A stretch of DNA of 64,000 nucleotides from Eoetvoesiella caeni (GTDB lineage Bacteria; Pseudomonadota; Gammaproteobacteria; Burkholderiales; Burkholderiaceae_B), in contig NZ_QNRQ01000005.1 in the NCBI RefSeq assembly GCF_003315175.1, forward strand, positions 62,001-126,000, given 5' to 3'. The notes below the pieces were generated by a model. That model had not been told where the DNA came from. It searched no databases and saw only the letters and a list, made by a program, of their open reading frames with translations. Positions 40,973 through 50,654 of the stretch are shown one piece after another (the first letter of the stretch is position 1; every line of letters starts with the position of its first letter). Position numbers and translations under genes: made by a program.

Positions 40973-42025
40973 ATGAGCAATGCTACATCCCCCGGCACGC
41001 GAGAACATGACGCCGTGCGGCAAGAGTTCTATCAGCGGCTGGACCAGAACGGCGTCGCGCCGCTGTGGGCCGCCATGGCCAGGCTTGTCACGCCCCAGCC
41101 GCGCGCCCAATACGCTCCGGCATCCTGGAAGTATGCGCAGATGCGGGCGTTGCTGATGGAGGCAGGCGGGTTGATTACAGCGCGCGAAGCCGAACGCCGC
41201 GTGCTGGTTCTTGAAAATCCGAGCTTGCGCGGCATTTCGCAGATAACGCAAAGCCTGTATGCCGGCCTGCAACTCATCATGCCCGGAGAAATCGCGCCCA
41301 GCCACCGCCACGCCGCGGCGGCCCTGCGCCTGGTCATCGAAGGCCAAGGCGCATATACCGCCGTCGACGGCGAACGCATCACCATGCATCCCGGCGACTT
41401 CATCATTACGCCTTCGTGGACATTTCACGACCACGGCAATCCGGGTTCGGAGCCGGTCATCTGGCTGGACGGCCTGGACGTGCCCATTGTGAATATGTTC
41501 ACGGCCAGTTTTGCCGAAAGCTACCCGCAAGAAACGCAAGCCATCGTGCGCCCCGAAGGCGACGCCGCGGCACGCTACGGCGCTACCCTGCTGCCGTTGG
41601 ACTACACGCCACAAGGCAGCTCGTCCCCGCTGTTCGTCTATCCCTACAGCCGCAGCCGGGAAGCCCTTGATCAACTCCATCGCAATGGCCCGCTGGACGC
41701 CCACCACGGCATCAAGCTGCAATATGCCAACCCCGCCACCGGCGGCGCGCCCATGCCAACCATGGCAGCGTTTACGCAACTGCTGCCAGCGGGTTTCGAA
41801 AGTGCAGCCTATCGTTGCACGGACGGCACGGTCTACTGCGTTGTGGAAGGCCGCGGACGCAGCCGCATCGGCGAACAAACCATCGAGTGGGGCCAACACG
41901 ATGTCTTTGTCGCGCCCTCGTGGTGCGAGGTACAGCACCAGTCGGACGAAGACTCCGTGCTGTTCAGCTTTTCCGACCGCCCCGCCCAGAAAGCCCTGGG
42001 CTTGTGGCGCGAAAGCCGGGGCTAG
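40973..42025 (+). CDS. gentisate 1,2-dioxygenase
   Basis: A 350-residue bicupin. The N-terminal cupin binds Fe(II) through [20 protein letters not shown] (the HxH pair) and [16 protein letters not shown]. The second cupin ([31 protein letters not shown]) has lost some metal ligands, as is usual. It opens the gentisate ring to maleylpyruvate. Length and domain pattern match the family. GGAGATC lies upstream of the ATG. Confidence 0.92.
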   Translation: MSNATSPGTREHDAVRQEFYQRLDQNGVAPLWAAMARLVTPQPRAQYAPASWKYAQMRALLMEAGGLITAREAERRVLVLENPSLRGISQITQSLYAGLQLIMPGEIAPSHRHAAAALRLVIEGQGAYTAVDGERITMHPGDFIITPSWTFHDHGNPGSEPVIWLDGLDVPIVNMFTASFAESYPQETQAIVRPEGDAAARYGATLLPLDYTPQGSSSPLFVYPYSRSREALDQLHRNGPLDAHHGIKLQYANPATGGAPMPTMAAFTQLLPAGFESAAYRCTDGTVYCVVEGRGRSRIGEQTIEWGQHDVFVAPSWCEVQHQSDEDSVLFSFSDRPAQKALGLWRESRG

Positions 42026-42115
42026 CGCGAGCGGCGAACACATACGGCGCCTGGGTCAACAGACACAGCTTGATGCCTGGCACACCTATCTGGAATCTTG
42101 AGGACAGCAGCAACC

Positions 42116-43312
42116 ATGAGCAATAATCCACACACACTATTGATCGCCGGCGGCGGCATCGGCGGCGTTGCAGCCGCACTGTCCCTGGCCAAGCAAGGGC
42201 ATCGCATACATCTGTTCGAACAGGCCAGCGAATTCAAGGAAATCGGCGCGGGTATCCAACTGGGGCCCAATGCGTTCTATCTGTTCGACCAACTGGGGCT
42301 GACTGATCGGATCAACGCGCTGGCGGCTTTCCCGGACGACCTGGTGGTCATGGACAGCATCTCGGGAGACGAAATCACCGCCATTTCGGCCGCGACGCTC
42401 ATCCGCAAACGCTTCGGCTATCCCTACGGCCTTATCCATCGCGCGGACTTGCACGCGGTGCTTCTGGACGAATGCCGGCACTTCCCTAAAATAACCATGC
42501 ATTCAGGCTGCAAGATGGCCGACTTCGAAGATTTGGGCGACCATGTCGTCCTGCGTACAGAAGCCGGCGAAACCTACACCGGCGACGCGCTGATCGGCGC
42601 CGACGGACTGTGGTCGGGCGTGCGGGCCAAAATCGTCAACGACGGCCCGCCGCGGGTCTCGGGGCACATTGCCTACCGCGCCGTCCTGCCCATCGAAGAT
42701 GTACCCGAAGCCAACCGGCGCAACGCCATGACGTTATGGGCCGGCCCCAAGAACCACTTGGTGCACTACCCTTTGCGCGGCGGCAAGCTGTTCAATCTGG
42801 TCGCGGTCTTCCACAGCGATCGCTACGAAGAAGGCTGGGATTCATACGGCGACACCGAAGAATTGATGCTTCGATTCGAAGGCGTCGTTCCGGAAGTGAA
42901 GCAGATGCTGAACAAAATCGAATCATGGCGGATGTGGGTGCTGTGCGACCGCGAGCCCATCAAGGAATGGAGCAAGGGCCGGGTAACACTGCTGGGCGAC
43001 GCGGCCCATCCCATGCTGCAATATCTGGCGCAAGGCGCCTGCATGGCCATGGAAGACGCAGTTTGCCTGGCTCGCAAAGTACAGGAATCGAAGGGCGACC
43101 TGCCCGCCGCGCTGGTGTCTTATCAAGACGCCCGCTACCTGCGCACTGCGCGGGCGCAACTGACCGCCCGCTTGTACGGCAACGTCTACCACGCCGCCGG
43201 TGCAACCCGCGACCTGCGCAATGCCTTCTTGCGTGGACGCACGGCGGAACAATTCTGCGAAGGTAATGCGTGGCTGTACGACCAGGCGGAATTCAAGCAA
43301 AGCCTGGGCTAA
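42116..43312 (+). CDS. FAD monooxygenase, likely 3-hydroxybenzoate 6-hydroxylase
   Basis: A 398-residue flavoprotein hydroxylase. LIAGGGIGGVAAALSLAKQG is the FAD Rossmann loop, DALIGADGLWSGVR the DG motif and VTLLGDAAHPMLQYLAQGAC the GD motif. In an operon with gentisate dioxygenase the expected reaction is 3-hydroxybenzoate to gentisate, and it resembles 3HB6H; salicylate 5-hydroxylation normally uses a different multi-component enzyme. GAGGA 12 bases upstream supports ATG 42116. Confidence 0.85.
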   Translation: MSNNPHTLLIAGGGIGGVAAALSLAKQGHRIHLFEQASEFKEIGAGIQLGPNAFYLFDQLGLTDRINALAAFPDDLVVMDSISGDEITAISAATLIRKRFGYPYGLIHRADLHAVLLDECRHFPKITMHSGCKMADFEDLGDHVVLRTEAGETYTGDALIGADGLWSGVRAKIVNDGPPRVSGHIAYRAVLPIEDVPEANRRNAMTLWAGPKNHLVHYPLRGGKLFNLVAVFHSDRYEEGWDSYGDTEELMLRFEGVVPEVKQMLNKIESWRMWVLCDREPIKEWSKGRVTLLGDAAHPMLQYLAQGACMAMEDAVCLARKVQESKGDLPAALVSYQDARYLRTARAQLTARLYGNVYHAAGATRDLRNAFLRGRTAEQFCEGNAWLYDQAEFKQSLG

Positions 43313-43382
43313 CTTGGGCTGTGCCCGTGCGGTATGGGGCCCCACTGCGGATTGAAACCATATCGCCCGCCGCGGCCCCAAA

Positions 43383-43415
43383 AAAAAGCACGCCATGCAA
43401 GCCGGCGTGCTTTTT
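43383..43415. terminator. bidirectional rho-independent terminator
   Basis: AAAAAGCACGCC and GGCGTGCTTTTT make a 12-bp stem with a 9-base loop, with T-runs on either strand. It ends the gentisate operon, and the minus-strand small gene from the other side. Confidence 0.88.
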
Positions 43416-43460
43416 CGTATCAACGGTCCGTCAAGCATTCATACTATATTGCCTGGGGGA

Positions 43461-43494
43461 AAGCCAACCGCGGTAGCGGCGCAGCGTGGGGGCT
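43461..43494 (-). repeat. solitary copy of the palindromic repeat
   Basis: GGCGCAGCGTGGGGGCTT and the neighbouring CCGCGGTAGC are the reverse complement of the core of the repeat found four times at 47722-48017 (one base differs in the hairpin). It lies after the small minus-strand gene. Confidence 0.75.
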
Positions 43495-43504
43495 TATATC
43501 CCCT

Positions 43505-43645
43505 CTACCTGCGCTCGCCCTTTTTGCCGTCTTTCTTTTCAACGTCTTCCTGACGCTGCTCTTCCTGGTTCTCGGACTCGGGGGCCGCCCAATTAAGCGG
43601 CTCGATGATCAAGGGTGTTTTCTTCTGCGCCGGTTTTTTCGACAT
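43505..43645 (-). CDS. small charged protein, 46 residues
   Basis: A minus-strand frame, MSKKPAQKKTPLIIEPLNWA, then a Glu/Gln/Lys-rich tail ending KKGERR. GGAGAG lies about nine bases upstream of the ATG. The IIEPLNWAAPE stretch is balanced enough to suggest a real small gene; the rest is probably disordered. No family recognised. Confidence 0.55.
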   Translation of the reverse strand: MSKKPAQKKTPLIIEPLNWAAPESENQEEQRQEDVEKKDGKKGERR

Positions 43646-43673
43646 AGTAACGAACTCTCCTTAAATGCATTTA

Positions 43674-43692
43674 GGGGCGCACAGTGCGCCCC
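43674..43692. promoter_or_regulatory. perfect 19-bp GC palindrome
   Basis: GGGGCGCAC-A-GTGCGCCCC is a perfect 9-bp inverted repeat around one base. It lies 29 bases upstream of the small minus-strand gene, so it may be an operator in its promoter. The 147-base gap around it holds nothing else that I recognise. Confidence 0.4.
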
Positions 43693-43792
43693 CACCTCTT
43701 TAAGGGTAACCCATTGGGCACGATAAGGCCAGCCCGGCCGCAAAGCGCAAGGGTTAACATAGAAGCGTTGCCAACTTTATGCAGATGCTTTC

Positions 43793-44437
43793 ATGGACGA
43801 CCAAGTCGTTGCCGCCATGTCCCGCTGGCCTGACGTACCGGCTGTTTTCGGCTGGCTCTCGCTGAACCGGCAGGGGCAATGGCGCATACACCCCCAGGGC
43901 AATGGCGGCTCGGCAGGCTCGCACGGCGAGGCCGTGCTTGCCGAAGGCGAAGCCATCACCAATCCGCAAATCCTTCAGTTCATCAATCGCAACTACTGCG
44001 GCGACATGCAAGGACGCTGGTATTTTCAGAATGGTCCGCAACGCGTCTTCGTTCGCCTGGACAGCGCACCCTATATTCTGCGCACCATAGGCGCGGGCCC
44101 GTGCTTGCAAACGCACAATGACCTGCCGGTGCGGGATATTCATGGCTGGTGGGTGGACGACGAAGGCAGGCTCTACGCCAGCACCGAGCACGGCCCGGGC
44201 CTGATCGCGGGGCGCGATACCGTCGGCGTGTTCGAGGCGCTGCGCACCGCGGACGGCCAGGCCCTGCTGGACGTGCTTGATCCTGCGCCGCCAAAGCAGC
44301 CGGTCATGCTGGCGCCGCTGTATGCCGGCAGCCAAGCCCGCACCGCGCCCATGCATTTTTGCCCGGCCGCGCAAATTCCGCAGCAGATGGGGTTTACGCG
44401 CTTTCCCGCGCCGGACGCCGATGGCGCGCCGCCGTGA
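43793..44437 (+). CDS. conserved protein of unknown function
   Basis: A 214-residue protein. FGWLSLNRQGQWRIHP, QFINRNYCGDMQGRWYFQNG and PQRVFVRLDSAPY belong to a family of unknown function common in Bordetella and relatives (one of the DUF294x families; I am not sure which number). It is soluble, rich in Trp, Gly and Pro. It stands alone between a divergent small gene and the NUDIX gene. Confidence 0.72.
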   Translation: MDDQVVAAMSRWPDVPAVFGWLSLNRQGQWRIHPQGNGGSAGSHGEAVLAEGEAITNPQILQFINRNYCGDMQGRWYFQNGPQRVFVRLDSAPYILRTIGAGPCLQTHNDLPVRDIHGWWVDDEGRLYASTEHGPGLIAGRDTVGVFEALRTADGQALLDVLDPAPPKQPVMLAPLYAGSQARTAPMHFCPAAQIPQQMGFTRFPAPDADGAPP

Positions 44438-44563
44438 TGCTGAAAGCCCTGACGCCACGACCGGCAACAGTCTTGGGCGACGAAAGAACTTCTGTGCCGA
44501 TCCGGTTCGGGCGGATGCCTCTTGTGCTTTGGTTCGTGGCCGATTGGTTATAAAATGCCCCTC

Positions 44564-45151
44564 ATGACTATGCCCGCGCCCTCTTTCTACTTCCCCGCCC
44601 CCCGAACGCAAAAATTCTGCAGTCAATGCGGCGCGGCGCTTGTAATCCGCATACCGCCCGACGACAACCGCCAGCGCGATGTCTGCGAAAACTGCGGTGC
44701 CATCCACTACCAGAACCCGCGCAACGTCGTGGGCGTCCTGCCCGTCCTGGACGATACCGTCTTGCTGTGCAAGCGCGCCATCCAGCCACGCTACGGCAAG
44801 TGGACTCTTCCCGCCGGCTTCATGGAGCTTAGCGAAACCACCGCCCAGGGAGCCATGCGCGAGACCCAGGAAGAAGCCGGTGCGCAAATCGAACTAGGGC
44901 CTTTATATACCGTCATCGACGTACCCGCCGTCAACCAGGTGCACATTTTTTACTTGGGCAAAGTGCTTAGCCCCGAACTGCATCCGGGCCCCGAAAGCCT
45001 GGAAGCCGGCTTTTTCAAAGAGTCGGAAATTCCGTGGGGCGACCTGGCCTTCCGTACTGTCAGCAGCACGCTCGAACACTATTTCAAAGACAAGCCCAGC
45101 GGGCAATTTCCCACACGCCACTACGACGTCCTGTTTCCTGTGGGCGACTAG
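44564..45151 (+). CDS. NUDIX hydrolase with N-terminal zinc ribbon
   Basis: About 195 residues. Two CxxC pairs ([20 protein letters not shown]) form a zinc ribbon, and [22 protein letters not shown] is the NUDIX box with its REx2EE metal site. The layout resembles NudC-like or related NADH/ADP-ribose hydrolases. Start is not certain: ATG at 44555, 44564 and 44570 are all in frame. It is 11 bases upstream of aat. Confidence 0.85.
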   Translation: MTMPAPSFYFPAPRTQKFCSQCGAALVIRIPPDDNRQRDVCENCGAIHYQNPRNVVGVLPVLDDTVLLCKRAIQPRYGKWTLPAGFMELSETTAQGAMRETQEEAGAQIELGPLYTVIDVPAVNQVHIFYLGKVLSPELHPGPESLEAGFFKESEIPWGDLAFRTVSSTLEHYFKDKPSGQFPTRHYDVLFPVGD

Positions 45152-45162
45152 GAGGCGGCGGT

Positions 45163-45915
45163 TTGAAGACCCTGGCTTGGCTCGACGAGCATACGCCATT
45201 CCCTCATCCCGACCATGCACTGGGCGACGGCCTGCTGGCGGCCGGCGGCACGCTGACAATAGCCAGGCTGGCCGAGGCCTACTCCAAAGGCATTTTCCCC
45301 TGGTATAACGAGGGCGACCCGATTCTGTGGTGGAGCCCCGAGCCGCGCATGCTGTTGCGTTGCGCCGACTTCAACGCTTCGCGCTCGCTGCGGAAAAAAC
45401 TGCGCCAGCTTGCCCGGCAAGAACAGGACGCGGACGCCCGCGTCCAGATCCGCATGAATATGGCGTTTGCACAAGTCATGCAAGCCTGTGCCGAGCCGCG
45501 CGACGGCCAAAGCGGCACATGGATATCGCCCGATATCCTTGCCGCATACGGCCAGTGGCATCAGGAAGGACGCGTGCACAGCATCGAGACCTGGATCGAC
45601 GGCGAACTGGCCGGCGGCCTTTACGGCGTCAGCCTTGGACGCTTCTTTTTCGGCGAATCCATGTTCAGCCGCGCCGCCGACGCATCGAAGCTGGCGCTGG
45701 CCTATCTGGTCATTTACCTTATGGCGCACGGCGTCAAGTATATTGATTGCCAGCAGCAGACCAAGCACCTTGGCAGCCTTGGCGCCAAGCCGGTCGCACG
45801 CAAACTGTTCCTGGAAAAACTGGAACAGTCCTTGCGTTACCCGCCGCCTCCGTGGGGCCATGGGCAGCTGCTGCAATCGGGCAAGCTTGCGCCGCCGGGC
45901 ACAAAGACGCCATAA
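45163..45915 (+). CDS. aat: leucyl/phenylalanyl-tRNA-protein transferase
   Basis: A 250-residue transferase with a TTG start at 45163 and AGGAGG seven bases upstream. [40 protein letters not shown] and the [19 protein letters not shown] motif are diagnostic. It adds Leu or Phe from tRNA to proteins with N-terminal Lys or Arg, marking them for ClpAP. It is next to bpt, so both bacterial N-degron enzymes lie together. Confidence 0.96.
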   Translation: MKTLAWLDEHTPFPHPDHALGDGLLAAGGTLTIARLAEAYSKGIFPWYNEGDPILWWSPEPRMLLRCADFNASRSLRKKLRQLARQEQDADARVQIRMNMAFAQVMQACAEPRDGQSGTWISPDILAAYGQWHQEGRVHSIETWIDGELAGGLYGVSLGRFFFGESMFSRAADASKLALAYLVIYLMAHGVKYIDCQQQTKHLGSLGAKPVARKLFLEKLEQSLRYPPPPWGHGQLLQSGKLAPPGTKTP

Positions 45916-45945
45916 TGAAACTGCGATGCACGAGCAGGCAAGACC

Positions 45946-46665
45946 ATGAGCCATCCTACCGACCTCAAGTTTAAAACCTTGCAGTTTTACTCGACTGCCT
46001 CCTATCCGTGCAGCTACCTCGAAAACCGCGAGGCACGTTCGCAAGTGGCCACCCCTTCACATCTTATCGACACGCATACCTATACGCAGTTGGTGGCCCA
46101 AGGCTTTCGGCGCAGCGGGCTGTTTACCTACCGCCCCAATTGCGATACCTGCCAAGCCTGCAAACCCGTGCGCATCGACGCATTGAACTTCAAGCCCACG
46201 CGAACCCAGCATAAGACCTGGAACCGGCACCAAGGGCTGCGGGCGCGCAATCTGCCGCTATTGTTCAATGCCGAACACTTCAATCTTTATCGCCGCTACG
46301 TTGCGGCGCGTCACCCGGGCGCCGGCATGGACGAAGACAGCCAAAGCCAATACACCCAGTTCCTGCTTTCCAGCCGTGTCAATTCCACCTTGATCGAGTT
46401 TCGCACACCCGGCGGCGAGCTCCGGATGGTGTCGCTCATTGATATCCTGGACACCGGTTTGTCGGCGGTCTACACCTTCTTCGACCCCGAAGTCGCGGGC
46501 AGCCTGGGCACCTATGGCATTCTGTGGCAACTGGACCGTTGCAAGGCCATGGGCCTGCCATGGTTATACTTGGGCTACTGGATCGAAGAAAGCCGTAAAA
46601 TGGCTTACAAATCGCAGTTTCAGCCGCAGCAAATCCTGCAAGGCGGCGAATGGCTCTCTCCCTGA
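45946..46665 (+). CDS. bpt: aspartate/glutamate leucyltransferase
   Basis: A 239-residue protein. [20 protein letters not shown] at the start, [20 protein letters not shown] and the C-terminal [18 protein letters not shown] identify the Bpt/Ate-type transferase. It adds Leu to proteins with N-terminal Asp or Glu. Separated from aat by 30 bases and from pyrD by 6. Confidence 0.95.
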   Translation: MSHPTDLKFKTLQFYSTASYPCSYLENREARSQVATPSHLIDTHTYTQLVAQGFRRSGLFTYRPNCDTCQACKPVRIDALNFKPTRTQHKTWNRHQGLRARNLPLLFNAEHFNLYRRYVAARHPGAGMDEDSQSQYTQFLLSSRVNSTLIEFRTPGGELRMVSLIDILDTGLSAVYTFFDPEVAGSLGTYGILWQLDRCKAMGLPWLYLGYWIEESRKMAYKSQFQPQQILQGGEWLSP

Positions 46666-46671
46666 TACCCC

Positions 46672-47718
46672 ATGTCTTTTTTATTCAATTCTTACGCGCT
46701 GGCGCGCCCGGCGCTCTTTTCCCTGGACGCTGAAACCGCCCACGAAGTCACTCTTTCATCGCTGCAAAAATCCTACGATTGCCGCCTGACCCGTAATTTG
46801 ATTACGACCAGGCCCGCGTTGCCCAGCATGCTGATGGGGCTTAGCCTGCGCAACCCCATTGGGCTGGCGGCGGGACTGGACAAGAACGGCAGCCATATCA
46901 ACGCACTGGGACAACTGGGTTTCGGCTTTATCGAAGCCGGGACCGTCACGCCCCAGCCCCAGCAAGGCAACCCCAAGCCGCGCCTGTTCCGCCTGCCGCG
47001 CGCCAATGCACTGATCAACCGGATGGGATTCAACAATACCGGCTTGGCCGCCTTCCTGCAGAATGTACGGGACAATGAATGGCGCAAGAACGGCGGCATC
47101 TTGGGACTGAACATCGGCAAGAACGCCAGCACCCCGATCGAGCAGGCGGTAGACGACTACCTGGCCTGCCTGGACGGCGTGTATCCGCATGCCGATTACA
47201 TTACCGTCAATATCTCGTCGCCCAACACGCAGAATCTTCGCACGCTGCAGCGCAACCAGGAACTGGCCGCGCTGCTCGAGCCGCTAAGCGAACGGCGCAA
47301 GGCTTTGGCCGACCAGTCCGGGCGCCATGTTCCCATGGCCGTGAAAATAGCCCCGGACCTGACCCACGACCAGATCGACATCATTGCCAGTGCGCTGCTG
47401 CACTTCGGCATAGACGGCGTCATTGCAACCAACACCACGCTTTCGCGCGAGGTGGTGCAAGGCTTGCCGCATGCCGACGAGGCCGGCGGCGTCTCGGGCT
47501 CGCCCGTGCATGAGCTCTCGCTGGCGGTCATTGAACGGCTGCGCGCCCACGCTGGCGCAGCGCTGGCGATTATCGGCGTAGGTGGCATCTTGAATGGCAA
47601 ACATGCCCAGGAAAAAGTCGCGGCCGGCGCCGATGCGGTTCAGTTGTATACCGGCCTTATCTATCGGGGCCCGGCCCTGATAGGAGAATGCGTGCAGGAA
47701 ATGACTAAGGCGAGGTAG
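46672..47718 (+). CDS. pyrD: dihydroorotate dehydrogenase (quinone), class 2
   Basis: A 348-residue enzyme. It opens with the short membrane-binding helix of class 2 enzymes, then [33 protein letters not shown] and [27 protein letters not shown] has the FMN site and catalytic Ser. It oxidises dihydroorotate to orotate with ubiquinone in pyrimidine synthesis. Confidence 0.96.
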   Translation: MSFLFNSYALARPALFSLDAETAHEVTLSSLQKSYDCRLTRNLITTRPALPSMLMGLSLRNPIGLAAGLDKNGSHINALGQLGFGFIEAGTVTPQPQQGNPKPRLFRLPRANALINRMGFNNTGLAAFLQNVRDNEWRKNGGILGLNIGKNASTPIEQAVDDYLACLDGVYPHADYITVNISSPNTQNLRTLQRNQELAALLEPLSERRKALADQSGRHVPMAVKIAPDLTHDQIDIIASALLHFGIDGVIATNTTLSREVVQGLPHADEAGGVSGSPVHELSLAVIERLRAHAGAALAIIGVGGILNGKHAQEKVAAGADAVQLYTGLIYRGPALIGECVQEMTKAR

Positions 47719-47721
47719 GGT

Positions 47722-48017
47722 AAAAGCCCCCACGCTGCGCCGCTAACGCGGCTTGCTGCCCCCCAAGGGGGCGCCTTTTGCCTTGGGGCGGCCCGGCGGC
47801 AAAAGATACCCCCACGCTGCGCCGCTAACGCGGCTTGCTGCCCCCCGAGGGGGCGCCTTTTGCCTTGGGGCGGCCCGGCGGCAAAAGATACCCCCACGCT
47901 GCGCCGCTAACGCGGCTTGCTGCCCCCCCAAGGGGGCGCCTTTTGCCTTGGGGCGGCCCGGCGGCAAAAGATACCCCCACGCTGCGCCGCTAACGCGGCT
48001 TGCTGCCCCCCGAGGCA
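47722..48017. repeat. tandem array, four copies of an 82-bp palindromic repeat
   Basis: The core CCCCCACGCTGCGCCGC recurs with CACGCTGCG beginning at 47731, 47813, 47895 and 47978, periods 82, 82 and 83. Each full unit has two hairpins (GCCGC-TAAC-GCGGC and GCCCCC-CAA-GGGGGC) and a purine-rich end (GGCGGCAAAAGATA). The fourth copy is cut short where the terminator starts. Between copies only A/G at the second hairpin tip and one C insertion differ. No gene lies in this 376-base gap; a 91-residue open frame here is only repeat translation. Confidence 0.93.
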
Positions 48018-48051
48018 AAAAACCCCGGAAGATTTCTCTTTCGGGGTTTTT
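48017..48051. terminator. bidirectional rho-independent terminator
   Basis: AAAAACCCCG and CGGGGTTTTT with an inner GAA/TTC extension form the stem. It serves the phasin gene (minus) and pyrD with its repeats (plus). Confidence 0.88.
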
Positions 48052-48094
48052 ATTGTCCTCGGCGGCCAGTTGGTGGCCGCCTTAGGCGAAAAGC

Positions 48095-48670
48095 TTAGGC
48101 GCGGCGGGCGCTTTTGACTGCTTTGTTCGAAGCTTCGGCAACATCGGTAGCAGCCTTGAACGTGGCGTTCGTGGCGGCCGAGATGTTCGACTCGGCGGCT
48201 TCCTGGGCTTGCTTGGAAGCCTTGGCAACCGATTCGTAGGCGCTGGTAGCGGTAGCCAGCGACGACTTCAACAGTGCAACGGCGCTTTCCGAACCGGTAG
48301 GCGCGCTTTTGGCGAACTGTTCGATGGCTTCGGAAACCTGCTGTTGACCTTGGGCGACTTGCTCTTCAGCCAATTTCGACAGGTCGGTTTGTACGCCGGA
48401 CACGATGTCGTAAACATGCTTGCTGTAGGCAACAGCCTTTTCAGCGCTAGGCTGGCTCAGGCCCGATGCGAAAGCCAGGGCTTCCTGGGGATCTTTGACG
48501 CCAATGGCTTCTTGCGATTTCTGGGCGACTTCGTCGAAAGTGGCCTTGAGCACTTTCAGGTTCAGGTCGACCAGCTTTTCGAAACCGCCGAAGAAGGTGC
48601 CCTGAACAGCTATCAGCTTGTCCAACGACGCTTTTTGGCTGGCCAGAACTTGTTGGGGAATTGCGCTCAT
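48095..48670 (-). CDS. phaP: phasin
   Basis: A 191-residue, almost wholly helical protein: QQVLASQKASLDKLIAVQGT, then FEKLVDLNLKVLKATFDEVA and a long Ala/Ser-rich coiled region ending KSARRA. This is the phasin_2 layout. Phasins coat polyhydroxyalkanoate granules. AAGGA upstream supports ATG 48670. No PHA synthase lies in the window. Confidence 0.9.
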   Translation of the reverse strand: MSAIPQQVLASQKASLDKLIAVQGTFFGGFEKLVDLNLKVLKATFDEVAQKSQEAIGVKDPQEALAFASGLSQPSAEKAVAYSKHVYDIVSGVQTDLSKLAEEQVAQGQQQVSEAIEQFAKSAPTGSESAVALLKSSLATATSAYESVAKASKQAQEAAESNISAATNATFKAATDVAEASNKAVKSARRA

Positions 48671-48888
48671 GATAATTTTTCCTTGATGATGGCCGGGCTT
48701 ATGGCCAGGCGTGATATTCAAATTGGGCTCGGGGTTATAAGTCCCAGAAGGCTAAACCAATCACCATCCTGCGTGAAAACCTTCCATGCTGCAACGCACA
48801 ATTCAAATTCTACCAGCTTCGATCAGGCTGTCAAGGATTATTTGTTGCGATGCAACAAAATCGTAATGCAGGGCCAAAATGTCGGTGC

Positions 48889-49698
48889 TCAGGCTTTGCC
48901 CTCGTACCCAAGGGCGGCGGAGATCTTGGATGCGGTATCCAGCAGCAAAGCTATCCATTCGTCGCGCATGCGCTCGGCAGGGGCCGAAATCGACAGGCCG
49001 GCCTGCATTTTGCCCGTGTCGTCATATACCCCGGCCGCTATGCAGCGCACGCCCAGTTCCAGCTCTTCGTTGTCGCGCGCATACCCATGGCGGCGAATCA
49101 GCGCCAGGTCGCGCTCTAGCTGGTCGGCCTGGGTAATGCTGTTGCGGGTCGTACCCGCCAGGCCGGTGCGCATGATGTAGGCCTTGATCTGGCGCGGATC
49201 GCTGACAGAAAGGAACAACTTGCCGGTAGAGGTAAGGTGCAAAGGAGCGCGCCCGCCGATGGCGCGGACAACCTGCATGCCCGAACGTTCGCTCCAGGAC
49301 CGCTCGACATAGATGATTTCGTCGCCCTGCTGCACCGACAGATTAATAGTCTGGCCGGTGATTCTGTGCAGCTCGCGCATATAGTCGTGGGCCGCTTCGC
49401 GGACATTCAGCCGGCCCTTGACCAGCGAACCGAGCTCCAGCAGGCGCATGCCCAATTGATACATGCCGCTGTCCACTCTTTCGACGTAGCGGCCCACGAC
49501 CAGGTCATTAAGAATGCGGTGCGTGGTGGACGTATGCAGGCCGGTTGCCGCCGCCAGGTTCTTCAAGGCAATAGGCTCGCTATGCTTGGCAAGGACGTCC
49601 AGCAGCATCATGGCCCGCTCCAGTACCTGGATGGTAATGGATGAACCGTTGAACGAGGGGGTAAGCGGCATTGGCCGAAGGGTGGAAGTTCTGGACAT
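48889..49698 (-). CDS. IclR-family regulator
   Basis: A 269-residue regulator. HTH at residues 25-75 (LERAMMLLDVLAKHSEPIAL, then LAAATGLHTSTTHRILNDL) and a GAF-like effector domain (LSVQQGDEIIYVERSWSERS; YARDNEELELGVRCIAAGVY). The start at 49698 is chosen for family fit; its ribosome site is weak. Target unknown; the neighbouring genes do not make a pathway. Confidence 0.88.
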   Translation of the reverse strand: MSRTSTLRPMPLTPSFNGSSITIQVLERAMMLLDVLAKHSEPIALKNLAAATGLHTSTTHRILNDLVVGRYVERVDSGMYQLGMRLLELGSLVKGRLNVREAAHDYMRELHRITGQTINLSVQQGDEIIYVERSWSERSGMQVVRAIGGRAPLHLTSTGKLFLSVSDPRQIKAYIMRTGLAGTTRNSITQADQLERDLALIRRHGYARDNEELELGVRCIAAGVYDDTGKMQAGLSISAPAERMRDEWIALLLDTASKISAALGYEGKA

Positions 49699-49810
49699 AG
49701 TAAGAATTGACGCGACGCAACAATCCCATATTATGAAAAAAAAACCGCTTTTGGCAAGTATTTTTTTGCGGGACGCAAACGCGGCCCCGCCCCGCCCCAT
49801 TTGCCGGCAG

Positions 49811-50620
49811 CTATGGTTTTTGCGGCGGCGTCAACGACCCACCCACCCTTTCGACCTCGGAGCGCAGGAATGCCAGCGCTTCAGCCGCCGCCTTGGGCTC
49901 GCCCTTGACGCCCAGGTCGATATGCGGATTGGCGACATCGCCCACACTGGGCAGGCTGAAGGCCTTGACGCCCGGCCATTTGCGTTCAAGTTCTTCCATG
50001 GCGGGGGTAATGCGCGACTCGGGCAAAAGAAACGCCAGGAAAGAATGTTCGACGCGGGTAATCTGGTGATGCCATTGCCGATAGCGCGTATCAAGAGTCC
50101 ACTCGATCATGGGCCAGGCCATTACCGGAAACCCCGGCACAAAAGTATGGTTGCGAATAAAGAAACCGGGAATCTTGTTGTATGGATTGGGCACGATTTC
50201 GGCCCCCACCGGGAAGACCCCCATTTGCAGCCGCTGCTGGTTTTCAGGCGTGGACATATCGGCGCTGCCCATCCCCTTGCGCGCGTTCTCGGCACAGCGC
50301 TCGGCAATAAGGCGTTCTGCTTCGGGGTGCAACTGAAGCTTCAGCCCCAGCGCCAGGGCCGCGGCCTGGCGCGTGCGGTCGTCGGGGGTGCCGCCGATGC
50401 CGCCGCAGCTGAACACAATATCGTCCGTGGCAAAGCTGCGCGACAAGACTGCAACAATATCGTCCTGATCGTCGGAGACGAACTCGGCTCCGGCCAGCTG
50501 CAGGCCGCGCTGGGAAAGCAGTTCGACCACTTTGGCAAAATGCTTGTCCTGGCGTCGGCCGGAAAGGATTTCGTCGCCGACGATGATCAAACGTATACGA
50601 GGTGGCACAAGCACAGTCAT
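49811..50620 (-). CDS. MoaB/CinA-N-like molybdopterin-binding protein
   Basis: A 269-residue protein. IRLIIVGDEILSGRRQDKHF, DDIVFSCGGIGGTPDDRTRQ and the FFIRNHTFVPGFPVMAWPM region show the molybdopterin-binding (MoCF) fold of CinA N-termini. The C-terminal 90 residues differ from CinA. It lacks the CinA amidase domain, so a nucleotide-recycling function like CinA is only possible. Confidence 0.82.
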   Translation of the reverse strand: MTVLVPPRIRLIIVGDEILSGRRQDKHFAKVVELLSQRGLQLAGAEFVSDDQDDIVAVLSRSFATDDIVFSCGGIGGTPDDRTRQAAALALGLKLQLHPEAERLIAERCAENARKGMGSADMSTPENQQRLQMGVFPVGAEIVPNPYNKIPGFFIRNHTFVPGFPVMAWPMIEWTLDTRYRQWHHQITRVEHSFLAFLLPESRITPAMEELERKWPGVKAFSLPSVGDVANPHIDLGVKGEPKAAAEALAFLRSEVERVGGSLTPPQKP

Positions 50621-50654
50621 GGAATCCTGCTTTTTATTGGAATGAAGTCTTTAT

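Noticed and set aside
40883-42043. 386-residue minus-strand frame opposite gentisate dioxygenase
   Set aside because: Shadow frame; the plus strand encodes a clear bicupin enzyme in a coherent operon.
47743-48018. 91-residue minus-strand and 110-residue plus-strand frames in the repeat array
   Set aside because: They are translations of the 82-bp repeat with no ribosome site and repeat-driven periodic sequence.
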